Assembly (NCBI RefSeq): GCF_001427635.1 | Contig: NZ_LMHA01000002.1 | Location: forward strand, 496,001-560,000 | Source of the DNA: Pseudoxanthomonas sp. Root65 | GTDB taxonomy: Bacteria > Pseudomonadota > Gammaproteobacteria > Xanthomonadales > Xanthomonadaceae | DNA length: 64,000 bases | Reading direction: 5' to 3' | Shown: in pieces, positions 23,835 through 34,430 of the stretch | How positions within the stretch are numbered: position 1 is the stretch's first letter | Layout: the number at the start of each line of letters is the position of its first letter | Program-made: the position numbers and the translations under genes | Notes under the pieces: generated by a model | What the model was told of the DNA's origin: nothing | Database searches by the model: none | Seen by the model: only the letters and a program-made list of their open reading frames with translations

Positions 23835-25910
23835 TCAGCTGAAGTCGTAGTTCATCGCCGGGCCGGGCGCGGCCAGGAAGTTGCCTTCCACGTAATCCAG
23901 GCTGGCGGTGAACAGGAACGCCATGGTCGCTGCGTCCTGCACGTGTTCGGCCACCGTCAGGATGCCCAGCGCCTGCGCGCGCTCGGAGATCTCTCGGATC
24001 TTCTGCTGGTGCTCCGTGTTCTTGCCCAGGTCCTCGCTGAAGACGCGGTCGATCTTGAGGAAGGTCGGCTGGAAGTGCGACAGCAACTGGAACGAATCCA
24101 GGCCCGCGCCGAAATGCTCCAGGCCAACCTGGCAGCCGAGCTTGGCCGCTGCGGACTGGAACGCCTGCGCCTGCCGCAGATGCGTGAACACCTTGGCTTC
24201 CGGCGTCTGCAGCCACAGGCGGTCGCCCGGCACGTCGTGCGCGGCCAGTTGCTTGGCGATCACGTCGAGCAAGCGGTTGTCGGCGAAGGAGGCCGGGCTG
24301 ACCTTCACCACCATGCGCGTGTCGTGACCGGCGCGCTTGCGCTCGGCCAGCACCTCGATGGCGCGGTTGACCACCCAGCGGTCGATCGCATCGAGCAGGC
24401 CGTTGTCCTCGGCGATGCCGATGAAGGACTGCGGCTGCACGATTTCGCCATTGGATTCCAGCCGCAGCAGCGCTTCGTACACTTCGCCCGGCTCGCCCTG
24501 CAGGCTGACCACCGGCTGGTAGTGCAGCCGGAAGCTGCCGTCCTGCAGTGCCGACTGCAGGCGCTGGATCCAGTTCTGCACGCGCTCTTCCTCGGCGCGA
24601 TCCACCGCGCCGGGGTCGAAGATCTCGATGCGGTTGCCGCCGAGGTTGGTGGCCGTCTGCAGCCCATCCGTCGCGCGCGTCAGCACCGGGCCGACGCTGG
24701 CGATCTTCTCGCCGATCTGCACGCCGCCGATGCTGGTGGTGACCGAGGCGGAACGCTCGCCCACGTTGAAGACATGCGAGGCGTAGGACGCGCGCAGCTT
24801 CTCGGCCAGTGCCGCGGTCTGCGCATGGTTGCCGCGCAGCAGGACCGCGAAGGTGCGTTCGCCGAAACGCGCGGCGATGGTGCCGGCGTCCAGCTTCTCC
24901 GACAGGCGCGCCGCCAGGGCGGCGGCCAGCGCATCGGCCGAGTCGATGCCGATCTCGGACAGCAGGCGCTGATAGTGATCGGGCTCGATCAGCAGCAGCG
25001 CGTACTGGTCTTCACCACGGGCCACTTGGGCCACCGCGTTTTCCAGCTCGCGCAGGAAGGTGGGCCGGTTGAGCAGGCCGGTAACCATGTCCCGCTGGCG
25101 CAGGTCCTCGACCTCGCGGGCGAGTTCGGGGTCGAACTCCTCGCGGCGGCGGAACACCACCTGCACGCAGGCCTCGCCCTCGTAGGTGGCGGTGGCGAAC
25201 TCCAGCGTGGCCGGGAAACTGTCGCCGTCGATGCTGCGGGCTTCCAGTTCGAAGCGCGGCGGCGGTGGTTCGCCCTTGCTGAGCTTCTTCAGCAGGGCCT
25301 TGAAGTCGTTGACGTACTGCGGACCCACCAGGTCCAGCAGCGAAAGGCCTTCGACATCCTCGAACGACTCGAAGCCGAACATCTCCAGATAGGCGTCGTT
25401 GGCCCGGATGTGCATGCCTTCGTGGATGTAGGCGATCGGGTCGCGCGAGGACGAGATCAGCGCATCGCAGCGACGCTCGGTTTCGCGCATCTGGCCTTCC
25501 AGCCGGCGCTGCGAGCGACGCGCGTCCAGGTCCGCCCATTCGCGACGCAGGACCGTCAGCACGTGCTCCGGGCGACCGCGCAGGGCGATCGCGCGGGCAC
25601 CGGCGGCCTGATCGGCGAGCAGGTCGGCCTCGCTGATCGCATCGGCCAGCACGATCACCGGGATGTCCTTGCCGCTGGCATCGACCTGGCCCAGCACGGT
25701 GGCCAGGGGGATGCCCTTGGCCGTGCGCGAGGCCAGCAGCAGGTCCATCGGCTGGGCGGCGACCATCTGGCCCAGTTCGGCGGCGTCGAGCGGTCGCAGC
25801 GGACGCACGGCGATGCCGCCGTTGCGCAAGGTGGAAACGATGGCTTCCGCGTCCTCGGCGCTGTCGTCCACCAGGGTCAGTCGAAGCGTGGTGTCTTTGC
25901 CGATCTGCAT
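23835..25910 (-). CDS. fimX: FimX-like c-di-GMP receptor (REC-like, PAS, degenerate GGDEF, degenerate EAL)
   Basis: 691 residues, the typical FimX length. Domains in order: REC-like (about 8-130), PAS (140-260), GGDEF (265-430) whose signature is FGERT in place of GGDEF, and EAL (440-691) with EALLRLES kept but catalytic positions altered (LEHFGAG where active enzymes have EDFGTG). It should therefore bind c-di-GMP without hydrolysing it and signal to PilZ and the type IV pilus machinery for twitching. ATG 25910 has GGAAA upstream. The open frame continues upstream into the neighbouring gene but with no support. Confidence 0.85.
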   Translation of the reverse strand: MQIGKDTTLRLTLVDDSAEDAEAIVSTLRNGGIAVRPLRPLDAAELGQMVAAQPMDLLLASRTAKGIPLATVLGQVDASGKDIPVIVLADAISEADLLADQAAGARAIALRGRPEHVLTVLRREWADLDARRSQRRLEGQMRETERRCDALISSSRDPIAYIHEGMHIRANDAYLEMFGFESFEDVEGLSLLDLVGPQYVNDFKALLKKLSKGEPPPPRFELEARSIDGDSFPATLEFATATYEGEACVQVVFRRREEFDPELAREVEDLRQRDMVTGLLNRPTFLRELENAVAQVARGEDQYALLLIEPDHYQRLLSEIGIDSADALAAALAARLSEKLDAGTIAARFGERTFAVLLRGNHAQTAALAEKLRASYASHVFNVGERSASVTTSIGGVQIGEKIASVGPVLTRATDGLQTATNLGGNRIEIFDPGAVDRAEEERVQNWIQRLQSALQDGSFRLHYQPVVSLQGEPGEVYEALLRLESNGEIVQPQSFIGIAEDNGLLDAIDRWVVNRAIEVLAERKRAGHDTRMVVKVSPASFADNRLLDVIAKQLAAHDVPGDRLWLQTPEAKVFTHLRQAQAFQSAAAKLGCQVGLEHFGAGLDSFQLLSHFQPTFLKIDRVFSEDLGKNTEHQQKIREISERAQALGILTVAEHVQDAATMAFLFTASLDYVEGNFLAAPGPAMNYDFS

Positions 25911-26007
25911 GCAGCGTTTCCGCGAGGAGAGCGCGTTTAATACCCGAACGTGTGAGACGAGTCCAATGCAACCGTCGCAGATGCGGACATGGCCGGCGGC
26001 CGGTGGA

Positions 26008-27027
<1,020 letters not shown>

Positions 27028-27130
27028 GTCGGGTCTGAAAACAAGCACCCGCCGGGTCCGGCGGGTTTCCGCATTCTATCCGGCCGGCCGCCCTGCGCGG
27101 CGGGTACGCCTCACCTCCAGGAGCAGCAGC

Positions 27131-27697
27131 ATGGCCAGTTATGGCATGAACGACGTCAAGAACGGGATGAAGATCCTGATCAACAACGAGCCGGCGATCA
27201 TCAGCGACACCGAGTACGTCAAGCCGGGCAAGGGCCAGGCCTTCACTCGCGTGAAGTACCGCCTCATCAAGAGCGGCCGCGTGCAGGAAATCACCATGAA
27301 GAGCACCGACTCGGTCGAGGCGGCGGACGTGGTGGACACCGACATGCAGTACCTCTACTCCGATGGCGAGTACTGGCACTTCATGCAGCAGGAGACCTTC
27401 GAGCAGGTGCAGGCCGACAAGGCCGGCATGGGCGGCGCCGAGAAGTGGCTCAAGGGTGAGGAAGACTGCGTAGTGACGCTGTGGAACGGCAATCCGATCC
27501 AGGTGACCCCGCCGAATTTCGTCGAGCTGCAGATCACCGAGACCGACCCGGGCGTGAAGGGCGACACCGCCGGTACCGGCGGCAAGCCGGCCACGCTGGA
27601 AACCGGCGCGGTGGTGCGGGTGCCGCTGTTCGTCGGCCAGGATGAAGTGATCAAGGTCGACACGCGCACCGGCGAATACGTCAGCCGCGTCAAGTGA
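27131..27697 (+). CDS. efp: elongation factor P
   Basis: 188 residues, three beta-barrel domains. The modification loop [10 protein letters not shown] has Lys34 at the PGKGQ tip, the residue beta-lysylated by EpmA/EpmB, agreeing with epmB next door. EF-P relieves ribosome stalling at consecutive prolines. ATG 27131. Its TGA overlaps the ATG of the following small membrane protein gene. Confidence 0.97.
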   Translation: MASYGMNDVKNGMKILINNEPAIISDTEYVKPGKGQAFTRVKYRLIKSGRVQEITMKSTDSVEAADVVDTDMQYLYSDGEYWHFMQQETFEQVQADKAGMGGAEKWLKGEEDCVVTLWNGNPIQVTPPNFVELQITETDPGVKGDTAGTGGKPATLETGAVVRVPLFVGQDEVIKVDTRTGEYVSRVK

Positions 27698-27912
27698 TGG
27701 AGCAGCTCGCGCTTTACCTGGGCGTCTGGGCCGCCGGCGTGTTGCTGGCCGGGCTGGGCGTGATGCTGTGCTGGAATGCCACCCTGCCGCGGCTGTTCCC
27801 GCAGGTGCCGCGGCTCGGCTACGGGCGGGCGCTGGCACTGATGCTGCTGTGCTGGCTGCTGTTCGGCGCCGGCGCTTTCGGCATCACCTACACCCTGGGC
27901 TTCGGGATCTGA
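27697..27912 (+). CDS. small two-helix membrane protein
   Basis: 71 residues with two long hydrophobic helices (about 5-27 and 46-70) and a short polar turn (TLPRLFPQVPRLGYGR). It is translationally coupled to efp by a TGATG overlap and followed six bases later by the deaminase gene. No function can be assigned. Confidence 0.65.
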   Translation: MEQLALYLGVWAAGVLLAGLGVMLCWNATLPRLFPQVPRLGYGRALALMLLCWLLFGAGAFGITYTLGFGI

Positions 27913-27918
27913 CCCTGC

Positions 27919-29256
27919 ATGACCGACACTGCACCTGACCCCTGCGACCTGTTGATCGAAGCCGGCTATGTGGTGCCTGTCATCCCGCATGGCGTAGTGC
28001 TGGAACAGCATGCGGTGGCCGTCACCGGCGGCCGCATCGTCGCCATCCTGCCGGTGGCCGAGGCGCGCACGCGCTTCGCCCCGCGCGAGACCGTGTCGCG
28101 GCCGGAGGCGGCGCTGATTCCCGGCATGGTCAACGCGCATACGCACAACCCGATGACACTGCTGCGTGGCGTGGCCGACGACCTGCCGCTGAAGGTATGG
28201 CTGCAGGAGCACATCTGGCCGATCGAAGCGGCGGTGATCGGCCCCGATTTCGTCGCTGACGGCATCACCCTGGCGATCGCGGAGATGCTGCGTGGCGGCA
28301 CCACCTGCGTCAACGAGAACTACTTCTTCCCGGACGTGCAGGCGGCGACCTACAAGCGGCACGGCTTCCGCGCGCGCGTCGGCCTGCCGGTGATCGACTT
28401 CCCGACAGCGTGGGCGTCGTCGGACGATGAATACTTCGAGAAAGCGGGCGAAGTGCACGATCAATGGCGCGACGACGCGCTGATCGCCACCGCCTTCGCC
28501 CCGCACGCGCCGTATACGGTCAACGACGCCAATTTCGAGCGCGTGCGCATGCTGTCCGACCAGCTCGACGTGCCGGTGCACCTGCATCTGCACGAGACCG
28601 CGCAGGAAGTGGAACAGTCGCTGGAGAAGCACGGACAGCGCCCGATCGCGCGGCTGGACCGGCTGGGCCTGTTCAACGACCGCCTGATCGCCATCCACAT
28701 GACCCAGCTGACCGAGGCGGAAATCCATCTCTGCGCCGAACGCGGCGTCAGCGTGGTGCACTGCCCGGAATCCAACCTCAAGCTGGCCTCCGGCTTCTGC
28801 CCGGCCTGTGCGCTGGAACGTGCAGGCGTGACGCTGGCGGTCGGTACCGACGGCTGCGCCAGCAACAACGACCTGGACATGTTCAGCGAAACCCGCACGG
28901 CCGCGCTGCTGGCCAAGGCCGTGGCGCAGGACGCCGCCGCGCTGGATGCGTTCAGCGCGCTGCGTGCGGCTACGCTGGGTGGCGCGAAGGCGATCGGTTT
29001 CGACGACCGCGTCGGCTCCATCGAGCCGGGCAAGGACGCCGACCTGGTCTGCGTGGATCTGTCGGCACTGGAGACGCAACCGCTGCACTACGTGGTGTCG
29101 CAGCTGATCTATGCCACCGGCCGCCAGCAGGTCAGCGACGTGTGGATCGCCGGCAAGGCCAAGCTGCGCCAGCGCGTGCTGGTCGACATCGATATCGACG
29201 GCGTCATCGCCAATGCGCGGCAGTGGCGCGAGCGGATTGCCAGACTGGGCCGTTGA
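27919..29256 (+). CDS. mtaD: amidohydrolase, S-adenosylhomocysteine/5-methylthioadenosine deaminase type (TRZ/ATZ family)
   Basis: 445 residues; metal-dependent amidohydrolase barrel. Metal ligands His74 and His76 in VNAHTHN, a central HLHET, HMTQL, and [13 protein letters not shown] carrying the Asp. This pattern fits MTA/SAH deaminases and related aminohydrolases that convert adenosine moieties to inosine. It is upstream of ubiG, a SAM-dependent methyltransferase, which fits recycling of SAH, but chlorohydrolase-like or guanine-type substrates cannot be excluded. Confidence 0.75.
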   Translation: MTDTAPDPCDLLIEAGYVVPVIPHGVVLEQHAVAVTGGRIVAILPVAEARTRFAPRETVSRPEAALIPGMVNAHTHNPMTLLRGVADDLPLKVWLQEHIWPIEAAVIGPDFVADGITLAIAEMLRGGTTCVNENYFFPDVQAATYKRHGFRARVGLPVIDFPTAWASSDDEYFEKAGEVHDQWRDDALIATAFAPHAPYTVNDANFERVRMLSDQLDVPVHLHLHETAQEVEQSLEKHGQRPIARLDRLGLFNDRLIAIHMTQLTEAEIHLCAERGVSVVHCPESNLKLASGFCPACALERAGVTLAVGTDGCASNNDLDMFSETRTAALLAKAVAQDAAALDAFSALRAATLGGAKAIGFDDRVGSIEPGKDADLVCVDLSALETQPLHYVVSQLIYATGRQQVSDVWIAGKAKLRQRVLVDIDIDGVIANARQWRERIARLGR

Positions 29257-29263
29257 ATCTACC

Positions 29264-29362
29264 GTCGTCATCCCGGCGAACGCCGGGATCCATGCTGATC
29301 TTCCCCTTGATGGGGATGACGAACGCAACGTCAACGTGGGTCCCAGCTTCCGCTGGGACGAC
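29264..29362. repeat. palindromic repeat pair, family B, copy 1
   Basis: A short palindrome built on TCATCCCGGCGAACGCCGGG at 29267-29292 is followed by an inverted relative (GTCCCAGCTTCCGCTGGGAC) at 29340-29359. The same family recurs near 35.4-35.6 and 46.1 kb. It occupies the space between the deaminase gene and ubiG. Confidence 0.75.
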
Positions 29363-29404
29363 GTAATGGCGTCCCATTGGGCCGGCCCGCTCTACAATGA
29401 CGGG

Positions 29405-30124
29405 ATGAAGACCCAGACTTCCCCCCTCGACGACAACTTCAACCAGGCCGAACTCGACAAGTTCGGCGCGCTGGCGAACCGCTGGTGGGACCCGGATGGC
29501 CCGCAGAAGGCGCTGCATGCGCTGAATCCCGTCCGCCTGCAGTACGTGCGCGACCGTGTCCGCCTGCCGGGCGCGGCGGTGCTGGACGTGGGCTGTGGTG
29601 GCGGCCTGCTGAGCGAGGCACTGGCGCGCGAGGGCGCGCAGGTCACCGCGATCGACCTGGCGCCGGAACTGGTGAAGATGGCGCGGTTGCACAAGCTGGA
29701 ATCGGGCGTGCAGGTGGACTACCAGCTGCGTTCGGTCGAATCGCTGGCCGAGGAGCGGCCCGGCAGTTTCGACGTGGTCACCTGCATGGAGATGCTGGAG
29801 CACGTCCCCGATCCGGCCTCGATTATCCGCGCCTGCCACGCGCTGCTGAAACCGGGCGGGCAGTTGTTCCTGTCCACGCTGAACCGCACGCCCGCCGCAT
29901 TCGCGCTGGCCATCGTCGGCGCGGAGTACCTCGCCCGCCTGCTGCCGAAGGGAACGCATCACTACCGGGAATTCATCCGGCCCTCGGAACTGGCCGCCTG
30001 GCTGCGTGATGCCGGCTTCCAGCTGCAGGACGTGACCGGCCTGGCCTACGAACCGTGGCGCCAGCGCGCGCGGCTGACCTCGCGCACCGACGTGAACTAT
30101 CTCGCCAGCGCGGTGAAGCCATGA
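29405..30124 (+). CDS. ubiG: ubiquinone biosynthesis O-methyltransferase UbiG
   Basis: 239 residues; class I SAM methyltransferase with the motif [16 protein letters not shown] near residue 60 and the UbiG N-terminus [20 protein letters not shown]. UbiG carries out both O-methylations in ubiquinone synthesis. ATG 29405 is chosen; upstream in-frame codons run through repeat DNA. Its stop overlaps the ATG of mupP (ATGA), an arrangement shared with pseudomonads. Confidence 0.95.
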   Translation: MKTQTSPLDDNFNQAELDKFGALANRWWDPDGPQKALHALNPVRLQYVRDRVRLPGAAVLDVGCGGGLLSEALAREGAQVTAIDLAPELVKMARLHKLESGVQVDYQLRSVESLAEERPGSFDVVTCMEMLEHVPDPASIIRACHALLKPGGQLFLSTLNRTPAAFALAIVGAEYLARLLPKGTHHYREFIRPSELAAWLRDAGFQLQDVTGLAYEPWRQRARLTSRTDVNYLASAVKP

Positions 30125-30816
30125 CGGCGCCGGGCTTTCCGCGCGCTGCGTTGTTTGACCTGGACGGCACGCTGCTGGACAGCGCGCCGGACATGCTCGC
30201 CACGGCCAACCGCATGCGCGCCTCGCGCGATCTCGGCCCGATGACGCTTGACGTATTGCGCCCGCATGTGTCGAAGGGTGCACGCGCGATGCTGGCCGCC
30301 GCGTTTCCCGCAATGGAGCAGGCGCCTCGCGAAGCACTGGTGCCGGAGTTCCTGGCGATCTATCAGGAAGAACTCGGCCGCCACAGCGTGCTGTTCGACG
30401 GCGTGGCGGAGATGCTCGACGCGCTGGAGGCGGCGGGCAGCACCTGGGGCATCGTCACCAACAAGCCGGAATACCTGGCGCGCGACATCCTGCCGCAACT
30501 CGGCTGGGACACGCGCTGCGCCGTGCTGATCGGCGGCGACACCCTGGCCGAGAAGAAGCCGCATCCCTTGCCGCTGCAGGTCGCCGCCGAACGCATCGGC
30601 ATGGCCATCGCCGACTGCGTGTACGTGGGCGACGACGAGCGCGACATCCAGGCGGCCCGTGCGGCCGGCATGCCGTCGATCGCGGCGTTGTGGGGGTACC
30701 GGCAGGCGCATGAGGAGCCGGCGGAATGGGGTGCAGATGTCCTGGCGGAATGGCCGGCGGAACTGGCCCAGACGACGGCCTGGCCCTCGACAGAATTCAG
30801 CGTGGCAGCGACGTAA
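30121..30816 (+). CDS. mupP: HAD phosphatase, MupP/Gph type (N-acetylmuramic acid 6-phosphate phosphatase)
   Basis: 231 residues; HAD fold with DLDGTLLD (nucleophile Asp13, Asp15), TNKP, and [16 protein letters not shown]. It could be phosphoglycolate phosphatase, but position directly after ubiG, with start/stop overlap, matches MupP of the pseudomonad cell-wall recycling route (MurNAc-6P to MurNAc). The last four codons and the TAA fall inside a REP-like element at 30802-30823, so the native C-terminus may have been replaced by repeat insertion. Confidence 0.8.
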   Translation: MTAPGFPRAALFDLDGTLLDSAPDMLATANRMRASRDLGPMTLDVLRPHVSKGARAMLAAAFPAMEQAPREALVPEFLAIYQEELGRHSVLFDGVAEMLDALEAAGSTWGIVTNKPEYLARDILPQLGWDTRCAVLIGGDTLAEKKPHPLPLQVAAERIGMAIADCVYVGDDERDIQAARAAGMPSIAALWGYRQAHEEPAEWGADVLAEWPAELAQTTAWPSTEFSVAAT

Positions 30817-30902
30817 GTCGCGATCGATGTGGCGGGATGGCCTGTCTCGCGTCATTGGTATCCACGTGCTCGACTTCCATCGCGACTTACGTCGCTCCCA
30901 CA
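30802..30902. repeat. REP-like inverted pair, family A, copy 3
   Basis: Left unit 30802-30823 (one base changed, GTGGCAGCG) and an exact inverted unit at 30880-30902. The left unit overlaps the 3' end of mupP and supplies its stop codon. Confidence 0.85.
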
Positions 30903-30927
30903 CGTCTCCCGCACCGCCAACACGCCG

Positions 30928-31635
30928 ATGTCCGACTCCGCCGCCCTCGACAGCTTTCTCGACAAATGGCGTGCACGGTGGCCAGAGTGGTCGGTGGCCG
31001 AGGTGTTCGTCGCGCCGGCGCGCCGTGACATCGCCGTGGCATGGTTCGCGTTGCTGCAGGAGTTCGATGACGTACTGAACGTCAGCGGCGACCCCATGCC
31101 CGCCGATGCCAAGCTGGCGTGGTGGAGCGAGGAACTGCGGGGCTGGAGCGCGCAGCGTTCGCGCCACCCGTTGGGCCGCCGGCTGGAGCCGGTGCGTGCC
31201 GCATGGTCTGCGCTGGGCGACGCCTTGCCCGCCTTGGTGGCCGCGCGTGAAACCCCGTCGTCGGGCGAAGCGGCCTTCGCCGCGCTGGCGGGCTATGGCG
31301 CGGCCGTCGCCGCAGTGGAGGCCGAGGTGCTGGGGCGTGCGCCCGCGACGGATGCGGTCGTTGCACAGGTGCTGGCCGCTCGTCTGGCCGACCTGGGCGC
31401 GTCCGCCGTGCCGACCGCCTTCCGTCAGCCGGACGACGGGGCGGCCGTGCCCGCTTGGGCGACGGACCTGCTGCGGCGATGGGACGGACGGCGGGAAGGC
31501 GCGCGCGAACGTCGCGTCCTCGCCGCCTACATGCGGGGAAGGGTGGTGCGCCTGGCCCGACAGGGCGTGCCGGCGGCATTGCCGTCGCGTCCCGTGTTGC
31601 TGTTCGCCGGCTGGCGCGCCGCCCGCGGCGACTGA
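30928..31635 (+). CDS. squalene/phytoene synthase-like protein
   Basis: 235 residues, mostly alpha-helical. The segment FDDVLN followed by KLAWWSEELRGW and HPLGRRLEP resembles the first half of squalene/phytoene synthases (HpnC/HpnD group), and a trans-prenyltransferase helical fold is likely. A clear second Asp-rich motif is not visible, so it may be a non-catalytic or divergent member, like the NDUFAF6-type assembly proteins. ATG 30928; a longer frame upstream runs through REP DNA. Confidence 0.5.
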   Translation: MSDSAALDSFLDKWRARWPEWSVAEVFVAPARRDIAVAWFALLQEFDDVLNVSGDPMPADAKLAWWSEELRGWSAQRSRHPLGRRLEPVRAAWSALGDALPALVAARETPSSGEAAFAALAGYGAAVAAVEAEVLGRAPATDAVVAQVLAARLADLGASAVPTAFRQPDDGAAVPAWATDLLRRWDGRREGARERRVLAAYMRGRVVRLARQGVPAALPSRPVLLFAGWRAARGD

Positions 31636-31741
31636 AGGCGCCGCATATCGCCGCGATAGCCGCAGGAAAGCGTCGTAACGGACTGTTTCATCTGGGGATT
31701 CGGGGCAGGGCGTACAATGCGCGGCATCCACTCCCCCGTGC

Positions 31742-32680
31742 ATGATCATGTCGCCCTCGCTCCCTGCGGTGCCCCGCGCCGACCTTCCCGATGTCGCCCA
31801 TCAACGCGTGCCGCTGGCCCGTCCGCTGGACTGGGTGGGCATGGAACACATCGCGCTGCCGGTGCGCGTCGCCGACGGGCAGGGCGGACACCTGCAGGTC
31901 GCCGCCAGCATCGACCTGTCGGTGAACCTGGCCAACGCCGATGCACGTGGCATCCACATGTCGCGCCTGTACCTGCAGCTGCAGGACGGGCTGGCGCGTG
32001 AGGCGATCACGCCGGCCGGACTGCGGCACCTGTTGCAGGACAGCGTGGCGTCGCAGGCGGGACTGGCCACCAGCGCACACCTGAAGGTCCGCTACGACGC
32101 CCTCCTGCAGCGCAAGGCGCTGGAGAGCGATTACGCCGGCTGGAAGCGCTACCCGGTGGAGATCGACGCCACGCTGGTCGACGGCCATCTCCATCTGGCG
32201 CTGGCGTTCTCGGTCGAGTATTCCAGCACGTGTCCCGCCTCCGCCGCACTGTCGCGGCAGGCCAATGCCGAGCGCTTCGTCGGCGATTTCGCCACCGCGC
32301 AGGGGGTGTCGGTCGCGGCCGTACACGACTGGCTGGCCTCCGAGCGCGGCCTGGCCGCCACTCCGCATGCCCAGCGCAGCCGCGCCAGCGTGCGCGTGGA
32401 ATTGCGGCCGCAGTTCGACGAATTGCCGCTGGTGGCGCTGGTCGATGCCATCGAAGCCGCCCTCGGCACGCCCGTGCAGACCGCGGTCAAGCGCGTCGAC
32501 GAACAGGCGTTCGCCCGCCTCAACGCCGAAAACCTGATGTTCTGTGAGGACGCCGCCCGCCGCGTGGCATCCGTCCTCTCCGGCGACGCCCGCGTGGCCC
32601 GCTACGACGCCACCGTGGCGCACTACGAAAGCCTGCATCCGCACGATGCCGTGGCCCGGGTCAGCGGCAGCAACGACTGA
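31742..32680 (+). CDS. folE2: GTP cyclohydrolase FolE2 (type IB)
   Basis: 312 residues; COG1469 family with conserved Cys164 in SSTCPAS and Glu/His-rich strands. FolE2 converts GTP to 7,8-dihydroneopterin triphosphate, first step of folate and of some modified-base pathways, and unlike zinc FolE can use other metals. Start ATG 31742, with a second Met two codons later. No Zur-box-like palindrome is obvious upstream. Whether zinc FolE exists elsewhere in the genome is unknown. Confidence 0.92.
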   Translation: MIMSPSLPAVPRADLPDVAHQRVPLARPLDWVGMEHIALPVRVADGQGGHLQVAASIDLSVNLANADARGIHMSRLYLQLQDGLAREAITPAGLRHLLQDSVASQAGLATSAHLKVRYDALLQRKALESDYAGWKRYPVEIDATLVDGHLHLALAFSVEYSSTCPASAALSRQANAERFVGDFATAQGVSVAAVHDWLASERGLAATPHAQRSRASVRVELRPQFDELPLVALVDAIEAALGTPVQTAVKRVDEQAFARLNAENLMFCEDAARRVASVLSGDARVARYDATVAHYESLHPHDAVARVSGSND

Positions 32681-32756
32681 GCCGCCGGCCGGCCCCACCG
32701 TCGAGTCACATTTACCCGCTATCCGCGCTATGCTCCGTCGCTGACGGTACGGCGGA

Positions 32757-34430
32757 ATGGATATGGGGAATCCACGGCGCCCGGCACGCTGTCTGCTGCT
32801 CTGGCTCTGGCTGAGCGTAGCGGCACTGCCTGCCACTGCACAGACTCTCAACGTGTCCCGGCTCGCGGACGACGCGCCCGCGCGCGAGGTCGTGTCCGGC
32901 GCGCTCGACGGGCGCTTCGTACCCGCCCGCGACGGTCTGATCTTCGAGTCCGTGACCGAACCGCGCTGGTGGCGCGTGGTCAGCCCGGTGGATGTGGATG
33001 CCGGCCTGCAGCCGCACCTGGTGGTGCGCGCGCCGTATCAGAACCGCATCACCCTGTGGATCGGCGACGGGCCGCCGCTGACGCGGAGCCTGTTCGCCGA
33101 CGACGCCGACCTGGCGTTCTCGGCGCGCGCATTGGCGTTCCCGCTGCCTGACGGCGTGCGTGCCGGGCAGCCACTCTACCTGCGCGTGCAATCGGTAGGC
33201 GGCACGCCCATGCCGTTGTCCATCGAGCCGTTGCGGTCGGTCCATCGGCAGGACCTGGAACACGTCACCTGGCGCGCGATGGTGCTGGGTGCGATGGGCG
33301 TGCTGACGGTACTGGCGCTGGGCTTCTGCATCGGGCTGGGCGAGCGCAGCTACGGCTTCCTTGCGCTGACCCTGCTGTCGCAGGCGCTGTTCCTGGCACT
33401 GGCCGGCGGCGAGTTGCGCAGCGTCGAGATCTTCGGCCACGTGCTGGGTTCGGACCCACGCATGGCGCGCGTGGCGGGCATGCTGTCGGTGATCGCCAGC
33501 AACACCTTCTTGGCGTTCTACCTGGAACTTGCGCGGAATGGGCCCCGCATCTTGTGGTTGATGCGGGCCTGCAACTTGCTGCTGGGCGGCCTGATCCTCG
33601 CGTCGCTGGCCACCACCCACACGTGGGTGCCGCGGCTGGGCAATGGCGTGCTGCTGCTCGCCACGGCCGCCGTGCTGCTGGCCGCCATAAACGGCACGCT
33701 GCGGCGGCAGCGGCCCGCCTTCTTCCTGCTGCTCTCGTGGCTGCCGATGATGCTGCTGACCGCCGCGCGCGTGGGCGAACTGCTCGGCTGGTGGGTGGGA
33801 CCGGTCTGGTTGATCCATGCGTTCCCGATGGGCTTCGCACTGGCCGGCCTGGTGCTCACCGTCGGTCTGGCCGACCGCATGCAACAGCTGCGGCGCGATC
33901 GCGACCACGCCAGCCAACTCGCCGCACAGGACACACTGACGGGCGTGCTGTCGCGGACGGCGATCATCGAGCAGTTGCAGCGTGAAGTGGAGTTCGCCCA
34001 TGCACAGGGCACGCCGCTGTCGGTGGTGTTCTTCGACATCGACCACTTCAAGCGCATCAACGACGAACACGGCCATCCCGTGGGCGACCAGAGTCTGCGT
34101 CTTGTGGCCACCCGTACGCGCGGCAAGCTACGCAAGCGCGATTTCCTCGGCCGCTACGGCGGCGACGAAATGCTGGTGCTGCTGCCCGATACCACGTTCG
34201 ACAACGCGCTGGTCGTGGCCGAGCATTTGCGGGCCGCAGTGAACAACCGTCCCCTGACCATCGATGGCCGCGTCATCGATACCAGTCTCAGCCTGGGCGT
34301 GGCGCAGCTGGCCGAAGGCGAAACCTTCGAGCGGCTGCTGGAGCGTGTGGACGTGGCGCTTTACTCCAGCAAATCGGCCGGACGCGACCGCGTCACCGGC
34401 GACCTTTCCCTGCAACCAGGAGATGCCTGA
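32757..34430 (+). CDS. membrane diguanylate cyclase (7TMR-DISM plus GGDEF)
   Basis: 557 residues. Signal peptide (about 8-28), a periplasmic 7TMR-DISMED-like domain (30-175), seven transmembrane helices (180-380), and a C-terminal GGDEF domain (395-550) with FFDIDHFKRINDEHGH and RYGGDEM, a conservative change from GGDEF. It should make c-di-GMP in response to a periplasmic ligand. ATG 32757. The following gene begins at the next base after its TGA, indicating one operon. Confidence 0.88.
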   Translation: MDMGNPRRPARCLLLWLWLSVAALPATAQTLNVSRLADDAPAREVVSGALDGRFVPARDGLIFESVTEPRWWRVVSPVDVDAGLQPHLVVRAPYQNRITLWIGDGPPLTRSLFADDADLAFSARALAFPLPDGVRAGQPLYLRVQSVGGTPMPLSIEPLRSVHRQDLEHVTWRAMVLGAMGVLTVLALGFCIGLGERSYGFLALTLLSQALFLALAGGELRSVEIFGHVLGSDPRMARVAGMLSVIASNTFLAFYLELARNGPRILWLMRACNLLLGGLILASLATTHTWVPRLGNGVLLLATAAVLLAAINGTLRRQRPAFFLLLSWLPMMLLTAARVGELLGWWVGPVWLIHAFPMGFALAGLVLTVGLADRMQQLRRDRDHASQLAAQDTLTGVLSRTAIIEQLQREVEFAHAQGTPLSVVFFDIDHFKRINDEHGHPVGDQSLRLVATRTRGKLRKRDFLGRYGGDEMLVLLPDTTFDNALVVAEHLRAAVNNRPLTIDGRVIDTSLSLGVAQLAEGETFERLLERVDVALYSSKSAGRDRVTGDLSLQPGDA

